DNA from: Deltaproteobacteria bacterium
GTDB lineage: Bacteria > Desulfobacterota > Desulfarculia > JACQYL01
Assembly (NCBI GenBank): GCA_016208165.1
Contig: JACQYL010000072.1
Location: forward strand, 1 to 51,103
DNA: 51,103 nt
Direction of reading: 5' to 3'
Each line of letters starts with the position of its first letter. Position 1 is the stretch's first letter. The notes beneath the pieces were generated by a model. It did no database searches. It was given only the letters and a program-made list of their open reading frames with translations, and had not been told where the DNA came from. Shown here one piece after another: positions 34,854-44,472 of this stretch. Made by a program: the position numbers and the translations under genes.

Positions 34854-36404
34854 ATGAGGAACCTGTCGATCGCCTTTGCCTTGTTATTTCTTTTCGCTGG
34901 GCGCGGTCTTGGCGCGGACAAAGAGATCAGCGCCGCCAGCGCAGATTGCTTGTCCTGCCATGCCACTTCCACCCCCGGAATCGTTTCGGATTGGAAACGA
35001 AGCAGGCACGCCCTTCTCGCCCCCTCGGAGGCTGTGCGGAAGCCGAATATGGAGAAACGTATGTCCGCCGATACGGTGCCGGAAAGCGTTTACGGAGTTG
35101 TCATCGGTTGCGCCGAGTGTCACACCGCGAACTCTAAGCAGCACCAGGACAGCTATCGCCACAACGGTTACGTCATACACACGGTGGTAACGCCAAAGGA
35201 TTGCGCCATTTGCCATCCCGTGGAAGAAGAACAGTACGGGCAGAACATCATGTCCCACGCCTATGGAAACCTGATGAACAATACCGTCTTCCACGAACTG
35301 TCCCAAGACATTAACTCCGTGGTATCCTATGATGGCGCCGGGACGAAGACGATCTCCCCGGACGCCGAAACTCAAGACGACTCGTGTTTGGTTTGCCACG
35401 GAACAGTGGTAAAAATGACTGGATTGAAGACCTTGGACACGGTTCAAGGAGAAATGGACCTCCCCGTGTTGTCCGGTTGGCCCAACGTAGGTGTGGGAAG
35501 AATCAACCCGGACGGCAGCATCGGTGCGTGTACTCCCTGCCATTCGAGGCATCAGTTTTCCATAGAGCTGGCGCGGAAACCCTACGCCTGTCAGAAGTGT
35601 CATGAAGGTCCCGATGTGCCGGTTTACAAGGTCTATTCCGTGAGCAGGCACGGGAACATCTTTGATGCCCTTAACAAGGACTGGGATTTCCGGTCCGTGC
35701 CCTGGGTGCTCGGCAAAGACTTTGCTTCGCCCACCTGCGCCGTCTGCCATGTCAGTCTCACCGTGAGCGAAGAGGGCGAAGTGTTAGGCGAACGTACACA
35801 TAGGATGACCGATCGAAAGGCATGGCGCTTGTTCGGTCTCATCTACGCGCACCCCGAGCCCAAATCCCCGGATACTACGGTGATACGCAATATGGCGGGC
35901 CTGCCTTTGCCGACCGAATTCACCGGAGAGCCGGCCTCCGGGTACCTGATCGACGCAGCCGAACAACAAAAACGACGGGAAACCATGCAAAGGGTCTGCC
36001 TCGGTTGCCACAGCGCGGGTTGGGTTGCGGGCCATTACAAACGACTCGATCATGCCATCGAGACCAGCAACGAGCTGACCAAAACCGCAACCAAGATCAT
36101 GATCAAAGCCTGGGACACCGGAGTGGCCAAGGGAATGGCGCAGAACGATTCCATGTTCAACGAGGGGATCGAGAAAGACTGGTCGTCGCAATGGCTTTTT
36201 TACGCCAATTCGGTCCGTTTCGCTTCCGCCATGATGGGCGCCGATTACGGTGTTTTTGAAAACGGCCGATGGTTCATGACCAAGAACATTCAGCGATTGG
36301 TGGACTGGCTGGACGTGAAATCGAACTCCCGAAGCCCTTCTCCCGGATCCGGGAAAGCACGCCTCGGGGCGCCTAGCCATAAAGAGGAGACAGTAAGTGA
36401 CTGA
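34854..36404 (+). CDS. Octaheme cytochrome c, hydroxylamine oxidoreductase (HAO)-like
   Basis: A periplasmic multiheme protein of about 516 residues with a signal peptide (RNLSIAFALLFLFAGRGLGA) and eight CXXCH motifs: CLSCH, CAECH, CAICH, CLVCH, CTPCH, CQKCH, CAVCH and CLGCH. Spacing and the C-terminal helices (WLFYANSVRFASAMMGADYG) match the HAO/octaheme nitrite-reductase family. The family oxidises hydroxylamine or hydrazine when the active heme is cross-linked to Tyr, or reduces nitrite, NO or hydroxylamine when it is not; the presence of that Tyr was not established. Setting in a stress cluster suggests nitrosative detoxification. Starts at 34845 and 34854 are both possible; the latter has the better-spaced AAGGA. 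Its stop overlaps the start of the next small gene. Confidence 0.88.
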   Translation: MRNLSIAFALLFLFAGRGLGADKEISAASADCLSCHATSTPGIVSDWKRSRHALLAPSEAVRKPNMEKRMSADTVPESVYGVVIGCAECHTANSKQHQDSYRHNGYVIHTVVTPKDCAICHPVEEEQYGQNIMSHAYGNLMNNTVFHELSQDINSVVSYDGAGTKTISPDAETQDDSCLVCHGTVVKMTGLKTLDTVQGEMDLPVLSGWPNVGVGRINPDGSIGACTPCHSRHQFSIELARKPYACQKCHEGPDVPVYKVYSVSRHGNIFDALNKDWDFRSVPWVLGKDFASPTCAVCHVSLTVSEEGEVLGERTHRMTDRKAWRLFGLIYAHPEPKSPDTTVIRNMAGLPLPTEFTGEPASGYLIDAAEQQKRRETMQRVCLGCHSAGWVAGHYKRLDHAIETSNELTKTATKIMIKAWDTGVAKGMAQNDSMFNEGIEKDWSSQWLFYANSVRFASAMMGADYGVFENGRWFMTKNIQRLVDWLDVKSNSRSPSPGSGKARLGAPSHKEETVSD

Positions 36405-36567
36405 GACTACCTGGAAATGTACGAAATGCGGGTATACTCTGAACGCTGCCGAGCCCCCGAAGCAGTGCCCGAGCTGCGATGAAAAATGCGAGTTCGTCGA
36501 TGTAACCTGCTATATTCCCGAATGTGGGGATACGGGTTCGGATCCCAGGCTGGGAAATCCCTCCTGA
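36397..36567 (+). CDS. Small rubredoxin-like Cys-rich protein
   Basis: A 56-residue protein from a GTG at 36397 with AGAGGAGA upstream. The GTG overlaps the end of the octaheme cytochrome gene by eight bases. It has a rubredoxin-like knuckle pair (WKCTKCGYTL, PPKQCPSCDEKCEF) followed by two more cysteines (DVTCYIPECG), so seven Cys in all. The first four may bind Fe or Zn as in the rubredoxin domain of rubrerythrin. Coupling to the cytochrome gene suggests a linked role in electron transfer. No named family is claimed. Confidence 0.75.
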   Translation: MTETTWKCTKCGYTLNAAEPPKQCPSCDEKCEFVDVTCYIPECGDTGSDPRLGNPS

Positions 36568-36810
36568 TTGGATGGATCCGAAAAGAATCAACGAGTTGGT
36601 CCCAGGCATACCTGAAAATAGGATACGCTAGGGACGGCGGCCTTTTGACCACCTGTTTCAATCGGCGCCAGGCCGCGAGTCTGAGTTGAAACCAAACGGA
36701 AGGCATGCGGTTCAGGGACGGAAGCGGAAACGAGAGACTTCCCCTCTTTCCGAAGCTGTAGTCCCTGGCGTGGAACAAGTCGGGATCGATAAACGAACAA
36801 GGAGGGATTC

Positions 36811-36996
36811 GTGTCCAAGAGAAAATATCGAGTTCGAGCAGAGTGTCCTGCCTGCGCGTGCGGCGACATCTCGTTCTTAGGGCCGGAAAAGCTTCGAGAG
36901 AAGTTCATCGGAAAAGAGGAAGAAATCGACATTGTTTGTCCCATGTGCGGGGAAAAGCATAAAGGGAAAATAGAAGAGGTGCCGAACGAATCCTGA
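36811..36996 (+). CDS. Small zinc-ribbon-like protein
   Basis: A 61-residue basic protein from a GTG at 36811 with AGGAGGG six bases upstream. It has two knuckles, CPACACGD and CPMCGEKHKG, separated by about 30 residues of charged helix, which suggest a zinc ribbon. Function unknown. It stands between the rubredoxin-like gene and another Cys-rich gene on the same strand. The 240-bp gap before it (36568-36810) holds nothing recognisable. Confidence 0.65.
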   Translation: MSKRKYRVRAECPACACGDISFLGPEKLREKFIGKEEEIDIVCPMCGEKHKGKIEEVPNES

Positions 36997-37115
36997 AAGG
37001 AATCTGTTTCGAATATGGCTCAGGATTATGGACGCCAGGTCGCCAAAAAGATGGAAGCGTGACGGGTCACCGGACCGTTCCCGCGAATCAACTTTTCACT
37101 AGAGGAGGATTTATC

Positions 37116-37319
37116 ATGACAACACCGCAACATTGTCCGGGATTCGAGCGAGTCAAACATCTGCAATCTTTTGTCTGTAATTGTCCGAACTGCGGCAGGG
37201 AAGCGGAAATCTTTTCAGACGAGTTTGATAAGAAGCACATATGCAGAGGCTGTGGCGCCCCGATCGATTTCACCAAGTGCACGCTGAATGCGGAGGGCGG
37301 GATGTCAAGCGCCCGATAG
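37116..37319 (+). CDS. Small Cys-rich (zinc-ribbon-like) protein
   Basis: A 67-residue protein from an ATG at 37116 with AGAGGAGG 7-8 bases upstream. Knuckles [17 protein letters not shown] and [13 protein letters not shown] give a likely zinc ribbon. I recall similar short proteins beside rubredoxin genes in other Desulfobacterota, but no function is known. It is 23 bp before the rubredoxin gene, so the two are probably one transcript. Confidence 0.75.
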   Translation: MTTPQHCPGFERVKHLQSFVCNCPNCGREAEIFSDEFDKKHICRGCGAPIDFTKCTLNAEGGMSSAR

Positions 37320-37342
37320 AATCTAGAGAGGAGTCGACGTCT

Positions 37343-37501
37343 ATGGATCGATATGTTTGTCAGGTTTGCGGCTATGTCTATGACCCGGAGGCCGGTGATC
37401 CCGATAACGGGGTTCCCAAAGGGACCAAGTTCAAAGACCTTCCGGATGATTGGACATGTCCTGTTTGCGGAGCCAGTAAAGATCAGTTCGAAAAAGAGTA
37501 G
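37343..37501 (+). CDS. rd: Rubredoxin
   Basis: A 52-residue canonical rubredoxin ([35 protein letters not shown]) with a single FeS4 centre. Cytoplasmic one-electron carrier, the usual donor to rubrerythrin, desulfoferrodoxin and flavodiiron proteins, all of which are encoded nearby. It is the last gene of the 32.4-37.5 kb series. GAGAGGAG precedes the ATG at 37343. Confidence 0.97.
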   Translation: MDRYVCQVCGYVYDPEAGDPDNGVPKGTKFKDLPDDWTCPVCGASKDQFEKE

Positions 37502-37813
37502 AAGCTCTTTTTAGGTACGATCTGCATTCATAGTGCCGTCCGGGAGAGAACCCACGGGTGTGCTTCAAGGCATCCGAGAGAATGGTTGCTCCCGGACGCA
37601 CGTCAAATGCGTTTTCAGAGCCCGTATCTCGCCAAAGATCCGCCCGCAGAAGTAATGACTTCCGCCCTTAAGATCCGATCCTTCTTCTTTTCTGCGGTCA
37701 ATGATGAGCCGTTTTAGTTGCGCCCGATTGGGACGGCCGAGGTTTTAATCCACAGAGTATCCGGTGTGCTGGGATTCGCCATTGCTTCCGGCGCCACCGC
37801 AAAAGGGGTCGAT
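37502..37813. other. Non-coding interval
   Basis: About 310 bp without a recognised gene. An in-frame GTG/ATG extension of the next gene back to 37718 is possible but not supported by similarity. AAAAGGGG before 37814 is the ribosome binding site. Confidence 0.3.
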
Positions 37814-39901
37814 ATGAGTGAAAGCAAGCTTGGGGGTGGAGGGTTTAGGAATCATTTGGCGGGCGAAAAAAGCCCTTATCTGCTCCAGCATGCGGATAAT
37901 CCGGTGGATTGGTATCCGTGGAATGAAGAAGCCTTCAGCAAGGCGAAACTGGAAGACAAGCCAATTTTTCTTTCCATCGGATACGCTACCTGCCACTGGT
38001 GCCATGTGATGGCTCACGAATCCTTCGAGGACGAGGAGGCGGCTCGAGTTCTCAACGGATCCTTTGTGTCGATCAAAGTGGACAGGGAAGAAAGACCGGA
38101 CATCGATCAGATCTACATGTCCGTTTGTCAGGCCTTGACCAAGAGCGGCGGATGGCCCCTCACCATCATCATGACTCCGGACGCCAAACCTTTTTTTGCC
38201 GGAACCTACTTCCCCAAGAAAGGGCGCATGGGCATGCCCGGCTTGATGGACATACTGGGCCAGATCTCCGATCTGTGGAAAAACGATCGAGAGCGTATCT
38301 TCCGGCTTGGCAACGAGATTACCCGCGCGCTTCAGTCCTCTTCCGAACGCTCTTCACCCCCGCGCACGCTCGATGTCAATACGCTTCAAAAAGCATATAG
38401 TTATCTGTCCCGCAATTTCGATCCTAAATACGGCGGCTTTGGTTCGGCGCCTAAATTCCCTTCTCCTCATCAGCTGACGTTTCTGATCCGATGGCACACT
38501 CGACGCAATGACCCTGTTGCCGGAAAAATGGTGATCGAGACCCTTGACGCGATGAGGAACGGGGGCATCTTCGACCAGATCGGCTTCGGGTTTCACAGAT
38601 ACTCGGTGGACGAACGATGGCTGGTCCCCCACTTCGAAAAAATGCTGTACGATCAGGCCCTGTTGCTCATGGCCTATGTGGAAGCGTATCAGGCTTTTGG
38701 CGAAGAGCGGTTTGCAAGAACGGCCCGCGAAATTTGCACGTATGTTCTGCGCGACATGACGGCTCCGGAAGGAGGCTTCTACTCGGCGGAAGACGCGGAC
38801 AGCGAGGGCAAGGAGGGTCTGTTTTACGTCTGGAAGCCTGAAGAGCTCATCCGACTCCTTGGAAAAGAAGCAGGCGACCTGTTCTGCGATTTCTATAATA
38901 TCCAGGCTGGAGGCAATTTCGAGGAGGGATACAGCATTCCCCACGTTACTCACGGCGCGGACGTCTTGGCCAGGCGTATGAACATGGAACGCTCCCAACT
39001 CGTGAACGCACTTGATGCATCCAGGGCGCGTCTGTTCGAAGTTCGAGAAAAGCGGGTCCATCCGCTCAAGGACGACAAGATCATCGCCTCTTGGAATGGC
39101 ATGATGATCGCTTCAATGGCCAAGGCGTACCAGGCTCTGAGAGAACCCGCATACATATCGGCGGCCGCCAATGCCGCGGATTTTATTCTTAATAGGCTTC
39201 GCTCATCCGACGGTGCTCTGATCAGACGATTCAGGGAGGGCGAGGCGGCGCACGCCGGGTTCGCGGACGATTACGCTTTCCTGATATGGGGACTGATCGA
39301 GCTTTACGAGGCCACGTTTGAGGTCCGATTTCTCAAACACGCGGTCGCCCTGAACGATCGCATGTTGGACTTGTTCTGGGACGATTCGGGAAAGGGATTC
39401 TTCTTCACGGGAAAAGAAAATGAGAAGTTGATCGCCCGGACTAAGGAACTATACGATGGCGCCGTGCCTTCGTGCAACTCGGTGGGCGTGCTCAATCTAA
39501 TGCGACTCGGACGAATGACCGGCAGGGTGGATCTGGAACAGAAGGCGGACGAAGCGATCAAGGCCTTTTCTTCCGAACTGGCGGAAGCGCCCATGGCGCA
39601 CACACAGTTTATGAACGCACTGGACTTTATGATCGGACCGAGCCGGGAAATCGTCATAGCCGGGGATCCGGTCTCGGAAATGACGATGCGCATGATCGAG
39701 AAGATTCATGCCCGCTTTCTTCCGAACAAGGTCCTGCTCCTCCGGGAGGGAGGGAAACATGGCGACGAGCTGATCGATTTGTCGCCGTTTGTCGAGCCTC
39801 TGCGTCCGATCGAGGGCCGTCCTACGGCCTACGTCTGCGAACAATATGCGTGCAAGACTCCCGTTATGGACGTGGATTCCCTGGAAAACGTGCTTGGATA
39901 A
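37814..39901 (+). CDS. Thioredoxin-domain (DUF255, YyaL/SSP411-type) protein
   Basis: A 695-residue protein with the DUF255 hallmark at the N-terminus: [32 protein letters not shown] and [13 protein letters not shown]. This is a thioredoxin-like fold with a CHWC active site. The remainder is an (alpha/alpha)6-barrel like that of N-acyl-glucosamine epimerases ([31 protein letters not shown]). The family is widespread, but its reaction is unknown; a redox or carbohydrate-isomerase role has been suggested. The ATG at 37814 has AAGGGG six bases upstream and fits the family start. Confidence 0.92.
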   Translation: MSESKLGGGGFRNHLAGEKSPYLLQHADNPVDWYPWNEEAFSKAKLEDKPIFLSIGYATCHWCHVMAHESFEDEEAARVLNGSFVSIKVDREERPDIDQIYMSVCQALTKSGGWPLTIIMTPDAKPFFAGTYFPKKGRMGMPGLMDILGQISDLWKNDRERIFRLGNEITRALQSSSERSSPPRTLDVNTLQKAYSYLSRNFDPKYGGFGSAPKFPSPHQLTFLIRWHTRRNDPVAGKMVIETLDAMRNGGIFDQIGFGFHRYSVDERWLVPHFEKMLYDQALLLMAYVEAYQAFGEERFARTAREICTYVLRDMTAPEGGFYSAEDADSEGKEGLFYVWKPEELIRLLGKEAGDLFCDFYNIQAGGNFEEGYSIPHVTHGADVLARRMNMERSQLVNALDASRARLFEVREKRVHPLKDDKIIASWNGMMIASMAKAYQALREPAYISAAANAADFILNRLRSSDGALIRRFREGEAAHAGFADDYAFLIWGLIELYEATFEVRFLKHAVALNDRMLDLFWDDSGKGFFFTGKENEKLIARTKELYDGAVPSCNSVGVLNLMRLGRMTGRVDLEQKADEAIKAFSSELAEAPMAHTQFMNALDFMIGPSREIVIAGDPVSEMTMRMIEKIHARFLPNKVLLLREGGKHGDELIDLSPFVEPLRPIEGRPTAYVCEQYACKTPVMDVDSLENVLG

Positions 39902-40170
39902 GGAATGGTGCAAAGAGGAAGTTTCCGGGCCGGCCGGTGTATGTCTGCCTCTTTATTCCCGAAAATCCGTGGTTAAATAAAGCATACGGAGATAAACAAG
40001 CTGGAGCGTCCTTCAGGCGACAAGTGCGGACGGTGGGGTGGGTCGATTCCCTTGTTGTGCGGGCAGGATTGCCGTGATACGTAGAGGGAAGAACGAGATC
40101 TCATTGAAAGCGAGAAGAGAATGCGTGTGATCGTTATATTGCGTCCCTGCAAGTTCGAAAGGAGAGTCAA

Positions 40171-40680
40171 ATGTCATCAAAGGAGAACCTGATCAAGATT
40201 TTCGAGTACGCGCTCAATCAGGAGAAAACAGGGATGAGTTTCTTCCGGACCTCCATCGATCGCATGGGGATTGGGTCGGCTATTGATGCATTCAGGAAGC
40301 TGATAAAGGAAGAACAGCGTCACATTGACTTCATCAGCCGGATACTCGAAAACCTGAAAGAAAAGGACGAGGTCGAAATTCCCGATATGAAGGAAGTGGC
40401 TATCAAGGAAACCGACTTCTTTGACGATCGCTCTGAATCGGAGTTTCTTGAGCAATGTATCGAGGGCTCCATGGTCCCCGACGTTACCGTATTTAATACG
40501 GCATGGTTGATAGAGAAGGACCTCAGTGAGTTCTATGAAAAAATGGCGTCTCAGACGGCGGGCAAAGCGAAGCAAGCCCTTGAAATGTTGTCCCGATGGG
40601 AAAAAAGCCACGAGATTTTTTTCAGAAAGTATCGGGACAAATTAAGCGACATGTACTCTCGAATGCCGTGGGGCGGATGA
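40171..40680 (+). CDS. Ferritin-like (rubrerythrin-type) diiron protein
   Basis: A 169-residue four-helix-bundle protein without a rubredoxin domain. Likely diiron ligands are in NQEKTGMSFF, KEEQRHIDFI, EKDLSEFYEKM and WEKSHEIFF. Family members store iron or reduce peroxide. It has a clear AAAGGAGAG before the ATG. It is one of two such proteins (with 41156-41650) flanking a copper-chaperone gene, in the wider oxygen-defence region. Confidence 0.83.
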   Translation: MSSKENLIKIFEYALNQEKTGMSFFRTSIDRMGIGSAIDAFRKLIKEEQRHIDFISRILENLKEKDEVEIPDMKEVAIKETDFFDDRSESEFLEQCIEGSMVPDVTVFNTAWLIEKDLSEFYEKMASQTAGKAKQALEMLSRWEKSHEIFFRKYRDKLSDMYSRMPWGG

Positions 40681-40860
40681 CGAGCGGGATTTGGACGAAT
40701 CGGCCGGGTCCGATTCGCTGTATGTGGAGGTTGGAAAACAGAGGAACCTGAACGCTTCAATCAGGATGTTTCGGGCTTTAAAGCCCGGTAATCGATGTTC
40801 CGATGTTGGGGTGAGCCGTCGGAATACGAACGACCAGTTCGAGTCATAAGGAGATATACC

Positions 40861-41058
40861 ATGAAAACGATTGAGATCAAGGGAATGTCATGTAAACACT
40901 GTGTGGCTGCGGTTACAAAAGCCCTGAATGAAATTAAGGGACTGAGTGATGTTTCGGTGAACCTCGAGAAGGGGGAAGCCAGCTTCGAGAAAGCGGCGTC
41001 CGTTGACGACTCCGCCATCAAGGCGGCGGTTAAAAGAGCCGGCTACGAAGTGGTTTGA
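40861..41058 (+). CDS. Heavy-metal-associated (CopZ-like) copper chaperone
   Basis: A 65-residue ferredoxin-fold HMA protein with the metal motif GMSCKHCVAAV and the usual C-terminal AGYEVV. It would bind Cu(I) and hand it to a Cu-ATPase, or sequester it. AAGGAGATATACC precedes the ATG. No CopA ATPase is in the window. The only copper enzyme here, the multicopper oxidase, is 33 kb away. Confidence 0.92.
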   Translation: MKTIEIKGMSCKHCVAAVTKALNEIKGLSDVSVNLEKGEASFEKAASVDDSAIKAAVKRAGYEVV

Positions 41059-41155
41059 GTCCGGCGTAGGCAAACCTCCGGATCCATGTGAGCCCGGAAG
41101 AGGAATGCGACCAACGTTAGAGTTATGATCTGCCTGAGAGAGGAGGAGGATGCCG

Positions 41156-41650
41156 ATGATCTATGCCTTCAACGCGAATGAGATCCTTCAGATGGCCATT
41201 GACGTCGAGGAAAACGGCCTCGTGTTTTACGAGCTAGCACAGGAAAAAGTGGAGGAGCCGGAAGTCAAGGACATATTCCGATTTCTGGCCGGAGAAGAAA
41301 GGGCGCACAAGAAACAGTTCGAGTCTCTCAAGGCTGCCCTGCCTGAATCGGCCAAAGCCGAAACGGTGTGGGATCCGAATGACCAAATGGTGCAATATCT
41401 TCAGATGATGGCCGATTTGCACGTATTCGGGAAGGCGGGCGTATCTGAAAAATACCTCGAACACGTGAAGAGCACCGAGGACGCCTTGAATATGGCCATC
41501 CAGTTCGAGAAGGATTCCATCATCTTCTTTCTTTCCCTGGAAGAAGCCGTCGAGGATCGTCAGGCGCGCCTGAAGGTAATGGACCTGATCAACGAGGAGC
41601 GCCAACACATCAAGAAGTTGGCGCTGAAACTCAGGCAGTTGAGACGATAG
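41156..41650 (+). CDS. Ferritin-like (rubrerythrin-type) diiron protein
   Basis: A 164-residue protein starting MIYAFNANEILQMAIDVEEN, typical of rubrerythrin-related ferritin-like proteins. Ligand candidates are in VEENGLVFYE, GEERAHKKQF, FEKDSIIFFL and NEERQHIKKL. No rubredoxin domain. The ATG at 41156 is preferred over 41150 because the ribosome binding site GGAGGAGG would abut the latter. Role in peroxide or iron handling inferred. Confidence 0.85.
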   Translation: MIYAFNANEILQMAIDVEENGLVFYELAQEKVEEPEVKDIFRFLAGEERAHKKQFESLKAALPESAKAETVWDPNDQMVQYLQMMADLHVFGKAGVSEKYLEHVKSTEDALNMAIQFEKDSIIFFLSLEEAVEDRQARLKVMDLINEERQHIKKLALKLRQLRR

Positions 41651-41686
41651 TTTTCGGCTTTGGAAACGGGTATCGTTCGTTCGATA

Positions 41687-41713
41687 GAGGGAAACGGTTA
41701 CCACGTTTTCCTC
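41687..41713 (+). terminator. Stem-loop after ferritin-like gene
   Basis: GAGGGAAACG pairs with CGTTTTCCTC (one G-U) around a 7-nt loop, 36 bp after the stop. There is no T run after it. Confidence 0.4.
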
Positions 41714-41895
41714 TGGTTCCTTCCCGAAACCTTTTTCAGCATTGCCCGGCGCCCGAGATCGTGCGGCTGAAGTTTTGAAACGGCTTGGACTTTCCTTGCA
41801 CCCCTGATATGGTTAAGGTGGATCTCGACGGGTCCAGTTCGTGTTGGAACGCAACAGCTCATGGCTGATTGTTCGTCTTGGAGGAAGAGCCGGAT

Positions 41896-42981
41896 ATGAG
41901 TGCACAAAATAATCGGGAAATGGAGCCGGAAAGGTCGATCCTCATAGAAGAAGCGGTCGAGAATACAAACGAAGCGTTTGTCACGATCGACGAAGATCAT
42001 CGAGTGCTCTTTTTCAATCGGGCTGCGGAAAAGCTGTTCGGTTACAGCCGGGATGAAGTGGTGGGCCGGGATTTGAACCTGATCCTCTCGTCCGACTGCT
42101 CGGTGCGACATCGCCGCGCAGTAACGCGTTACCTCGAAAGTAAGCAGGCTGTTCGAATCGGACACGCGAGCGAGCTCATGGTTTCTCGAAAGAACGGCGA
42201 GCAGTTCCCGGCTTCCATTTCATTTTCCGTTTCGGAAATCCATGGTAAATCGTATTTTACGGCCATCCTGCAAGATCTCACTGAACGAAAAGCACTTCAA
42301 GAGCAGCTTCTGAAAAACGAACGACTCGCTGCTTTGGGCCAGGTCGTGGCCGAGATTACGCACGAGATCAAGAATCCCCTCATTTCCATCGGAGGATTCG
42401 CGCAACAGCTGGCTCGAAAAGCAACCGACGACGCCAGCGCAAAAAAATTGGAGATCATTTGTCGCGAGACTTCTCGCCTGGAAAAATTGCTGGCCGAGTT
42501 GAGGGAATTATACCATCCGGGCGCACAGGATTTTCGCCCGGTGGATATCCGGCAATTGCTGGCCGATGTCATTCATCTCAGCAACCCCGGCTGCTCCGAG
42601 AAGCGCGTTACCATCGAATATGAAACGGGCGAGGAGCCCGTACTGGTTCAAGGCGACAAGGACAAACTCACCCAGGTCTTCTTAAACCTGATACAAAACT
42701 CCTCCGAAGCAATGACGCACGGAGGGAAGATAACCGTCCAATCCCGGTCAACGGACGACTCCGTGGTTATCACCGTGTCGGATGAAGGGCCGGGCGTTTC
42801 GGAGGAGCTTCTCGACAAGCTTTTCTCTCCTTTTGTAACAACGAAGAAACACGGCAGCGGGCTTGGATTGGCGATTTCGAAGAGGATCGTGGAAGACCAC
42901 CATGGAAAGATCCTGGCCAAGAGCGCGGAAGGCAAGGGAACCCAAATGATCATCACCTTGCCCCTCCTCGATCGAAAATAG
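41896..42981 (+). CDS. PAS-domain sensor histidine kinase
   Basis: A 361-residue soluble kinase with one PAS domain (about 20-135: FVTIDEDHRVLFFNRAAEKL), a HisKA domain with His156 in AEITHEIKNPLISIGGF, and a HATPase with VSDEGPGV and HGSGLGLAISKR boxes. No transmembrane helix or receiver. Kinases of this NtrB/AtoS-like build often pair with sigma-54 activators, but none is adjacent; it is followed 74 bp later by the flavodiiron protein gene. A redox or oxygen signal through PAS would fit the neighbourhood but is not shown by heme- or FAD-specific motifs. The ATG at 41896 has GGAGGA about ten bases upstream; a TTG at 41869 is possible. Confidence 0.9.
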   Translation: MSAQNNREMEPERSILIEEAVENTNEAFVTIDEDHRVLFFNRAAEKLFGYSRDEVVGRDLNLILSSDCSVRHRRAVTRYLESKQAVRIGHASELMVSRKNGEQFPASISFSVSEIHGKSYFTAILQDLTERKALQEQLLKNERLAALGQVVAEITHEIKNPLISIGGFAQQLARKATDDASAKKLEIICRETSRLEKLLAELRELYHPGAQDFRPVDIRQLLADVIHLSNPGCSEKRVTIEYETGEEPVLVQGDKDKLTQVFLNLIQNSSEAMTHGGKITVQSRSTDDSVVITVSDEGPGVSEELLDKLFSPFVTTKKHGSGLGLAISKRIVEDHHGKILAKSAEGKGTQMIITLPLLDRK

Positions 42982-43055
42982 CCGGCAAACAGTGATGTCA
43001 ACGAGTCCGAAGACGATTGATGGCATGATAAAGCCAAGGGAAGGGAGGCGGAACC

Positions 43056-44252
43056 ATGAGACCTTTCAAGATCGCTGAGAACATATACTGGGTTGGAGCG
43101 ATTGATTGGAATGTGAGGGACTTCCATGGGTACTCGACGTATCAAGGTACGACCTACAACGCGTATCTCGTCATGGATGAAAAGGTCACGTTGATCGATG
43201 TCGTTAAGAAGCCGTTCGTGCGGGATATGCTGGACCGCGTTCGTCAGATTGTGGATCCGAAAAAGATCGACATTCTCATCAGCAATCACACGGAACCGGA
43301 CCATACGGGGGCCATGCCCCACGTACTGGACGCCATCGGCGCTGACAAGCCTTTGTACTGCTCCAAAATGGGTCACAAGAATTTGCAGCTCCACTTTCAC
43401 AAGGACTGGAACTTCCAACCGGTCGAAACCGGCGGGACCTTGAAGATCGGAAAGCGCACCCTGACGTTTCTGGAAACTCGAATGCTGCATTGGCCCGACA
43501 GTATGTTCACTTATGTGAATGAAGATAAGCTTCTGTTTTCGAGTGACGCTTTCGGGCAGCACTACGCCGGTCCGGAAAGATTTGACGATGAAGTCGGCGA
43601 TGCCATCATGCCGCACGCTTTGAAATATTTTGCCAACATCCTGACCCCTTACGCTCCTCTGATTTTGAAGCTCGTGGAAAAGGTCACGGACCTGGGACTC
43701 GAACTGAACACGATATGTCCCGATCACGGAGTCATCTGGAGGCAGGACCCCGAAAAGATTATTAACAAGTATGTCGAGTGGAGTCTGCAGAAGCCAAAGA
43801 AAAAGGCGGTGGTGGTATTCGACAGCATGTGGGAAAGCACGCGCATGATGGCCGAAGCCATAGTGGAAGGGCTTGTGGAAAAAGGCATCAAGACAGTGCC
43901 CATGAGGCTGCGCGCCTGTCACCGAAGCGACATCATTACCGAGATTCACGAAGCAGGCGCGGTCATCGTTGGTTCTCCGACGCTCAACAACGGACTTTTC
44001 CCCACGGTGGCCGACTTTCTCGCCTATATGAAGGGCCTGCGTCCTCAGAATAAAATCGGAGCCGCCTTCGGCTCGTATGGATGGAGCGGGGAGGCCGTCA
44101 AACTGATCGAGGCGGAACTCGATGCCGCGAAAATGAAACTGGTGGAACCCGGTCTGAATATTCATTTTGTCCCCGGTTCGGAAGGACTCGAGTCCTGCTT
44201 TGAATTCGGGGCGAAAATCGGCAAGGCCCTGCTGGCTCGGATCTCCGATTGA
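43056..44252 (+). CDS. fprA: Flavodiiron protein (rubredoxin:oxygen oxidoreductase, FprA type)
   Basis: A 398-residue A-type flavoprotein. The N-terminal metallo-beta-lactamase-like domain carries the diiron ligands in NHTEPDHTG, HWPDSMFTY, SSDAFGQH and CPDHG. The C-terminal flavodoxin domain (VVFDSMWESTRMMAEAI, IVGSPTLNNG) binds FMN. It reduces O2 to water and/or NO to N2O with electrons from rubredoxin, and both reactions fit the surrounding stress genes. No C-terminal rubredoxin or flavin-reductase domain is fused, so the separate rubredoxin at 37343 is the likely donor. Confidence 0.96.
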   Translation: MRPFKIAENIYWVGAIDWNVRDFHGYSTYQGTTYNAYLVMDEKVTLIDVVKKPFVRDMLDRVRQIVDPKKIDILISNHTEPDHTGAMPHVLDAIGADKPLYCSKMGHKNLQLHFHKDWNFQPVETGGTLKIGKRTLTFLETRMLHWPDSMFTYVNEDKLLFSSDAFGQHYAGPERFDDEVGDAIMPHALKYFANILTPYAPLILKLVEKVTDLGLELNTICPDHGVIWRQDPEKIINKYVEWSLQKPKKKAVVVFDSMWESTRMMAEAIVEGLVEKGIKTVPMRLRACHRSDIITEIHEAGAVIVGSPTLNNGLFPTVADFLAYMKGLRPQNKIGAAFGSYGWSGEAVKLIEAELDAAKMKLVEPGLNIHFVPGSEGLESCFEFGAKIGKALLARISD

Positions 44253-44472
44253 ATCTGAAGCCGGCCGAAATCGCTGTTCCGATCGGGATTCGAAGGAAAG
44301 CCGATGAGCGATCCGATGGACGGAATATTCCGATGCCCTGCCGGCGGAACGCCATTCGAGATGAAAGCAACATCGGAAAAAATCGCCTGACGGGGAGAAG
44401 TACCCGGTACTGACAGGTAATGCGACGCATCATTGAATCTAACGTCCCATGCCGCAACGGAGATTCCTCGTA

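Noticed and set aside
34884-35750. 288-codon minus-strand frame opposite the first octaheme cytochrome
   Set aside because: Shadow of the cytochrome gene, with no motif of its own.
37015-37062. 15-codon frame MAQDYGRQVAKKMEA between two small Cys-rich genes
   Set aside because: Too short, without a ribosome binding site or overlap to support translation.
42648-44165. Long minus-strand frame (505 codons) opposite the PAS kinase and flavodiiron protein genes
   Set aside because: It lies entirely antisense to two well-identified proteins, has no family signature and no ribosome binding site; it arises from codon bias on the coding strand.
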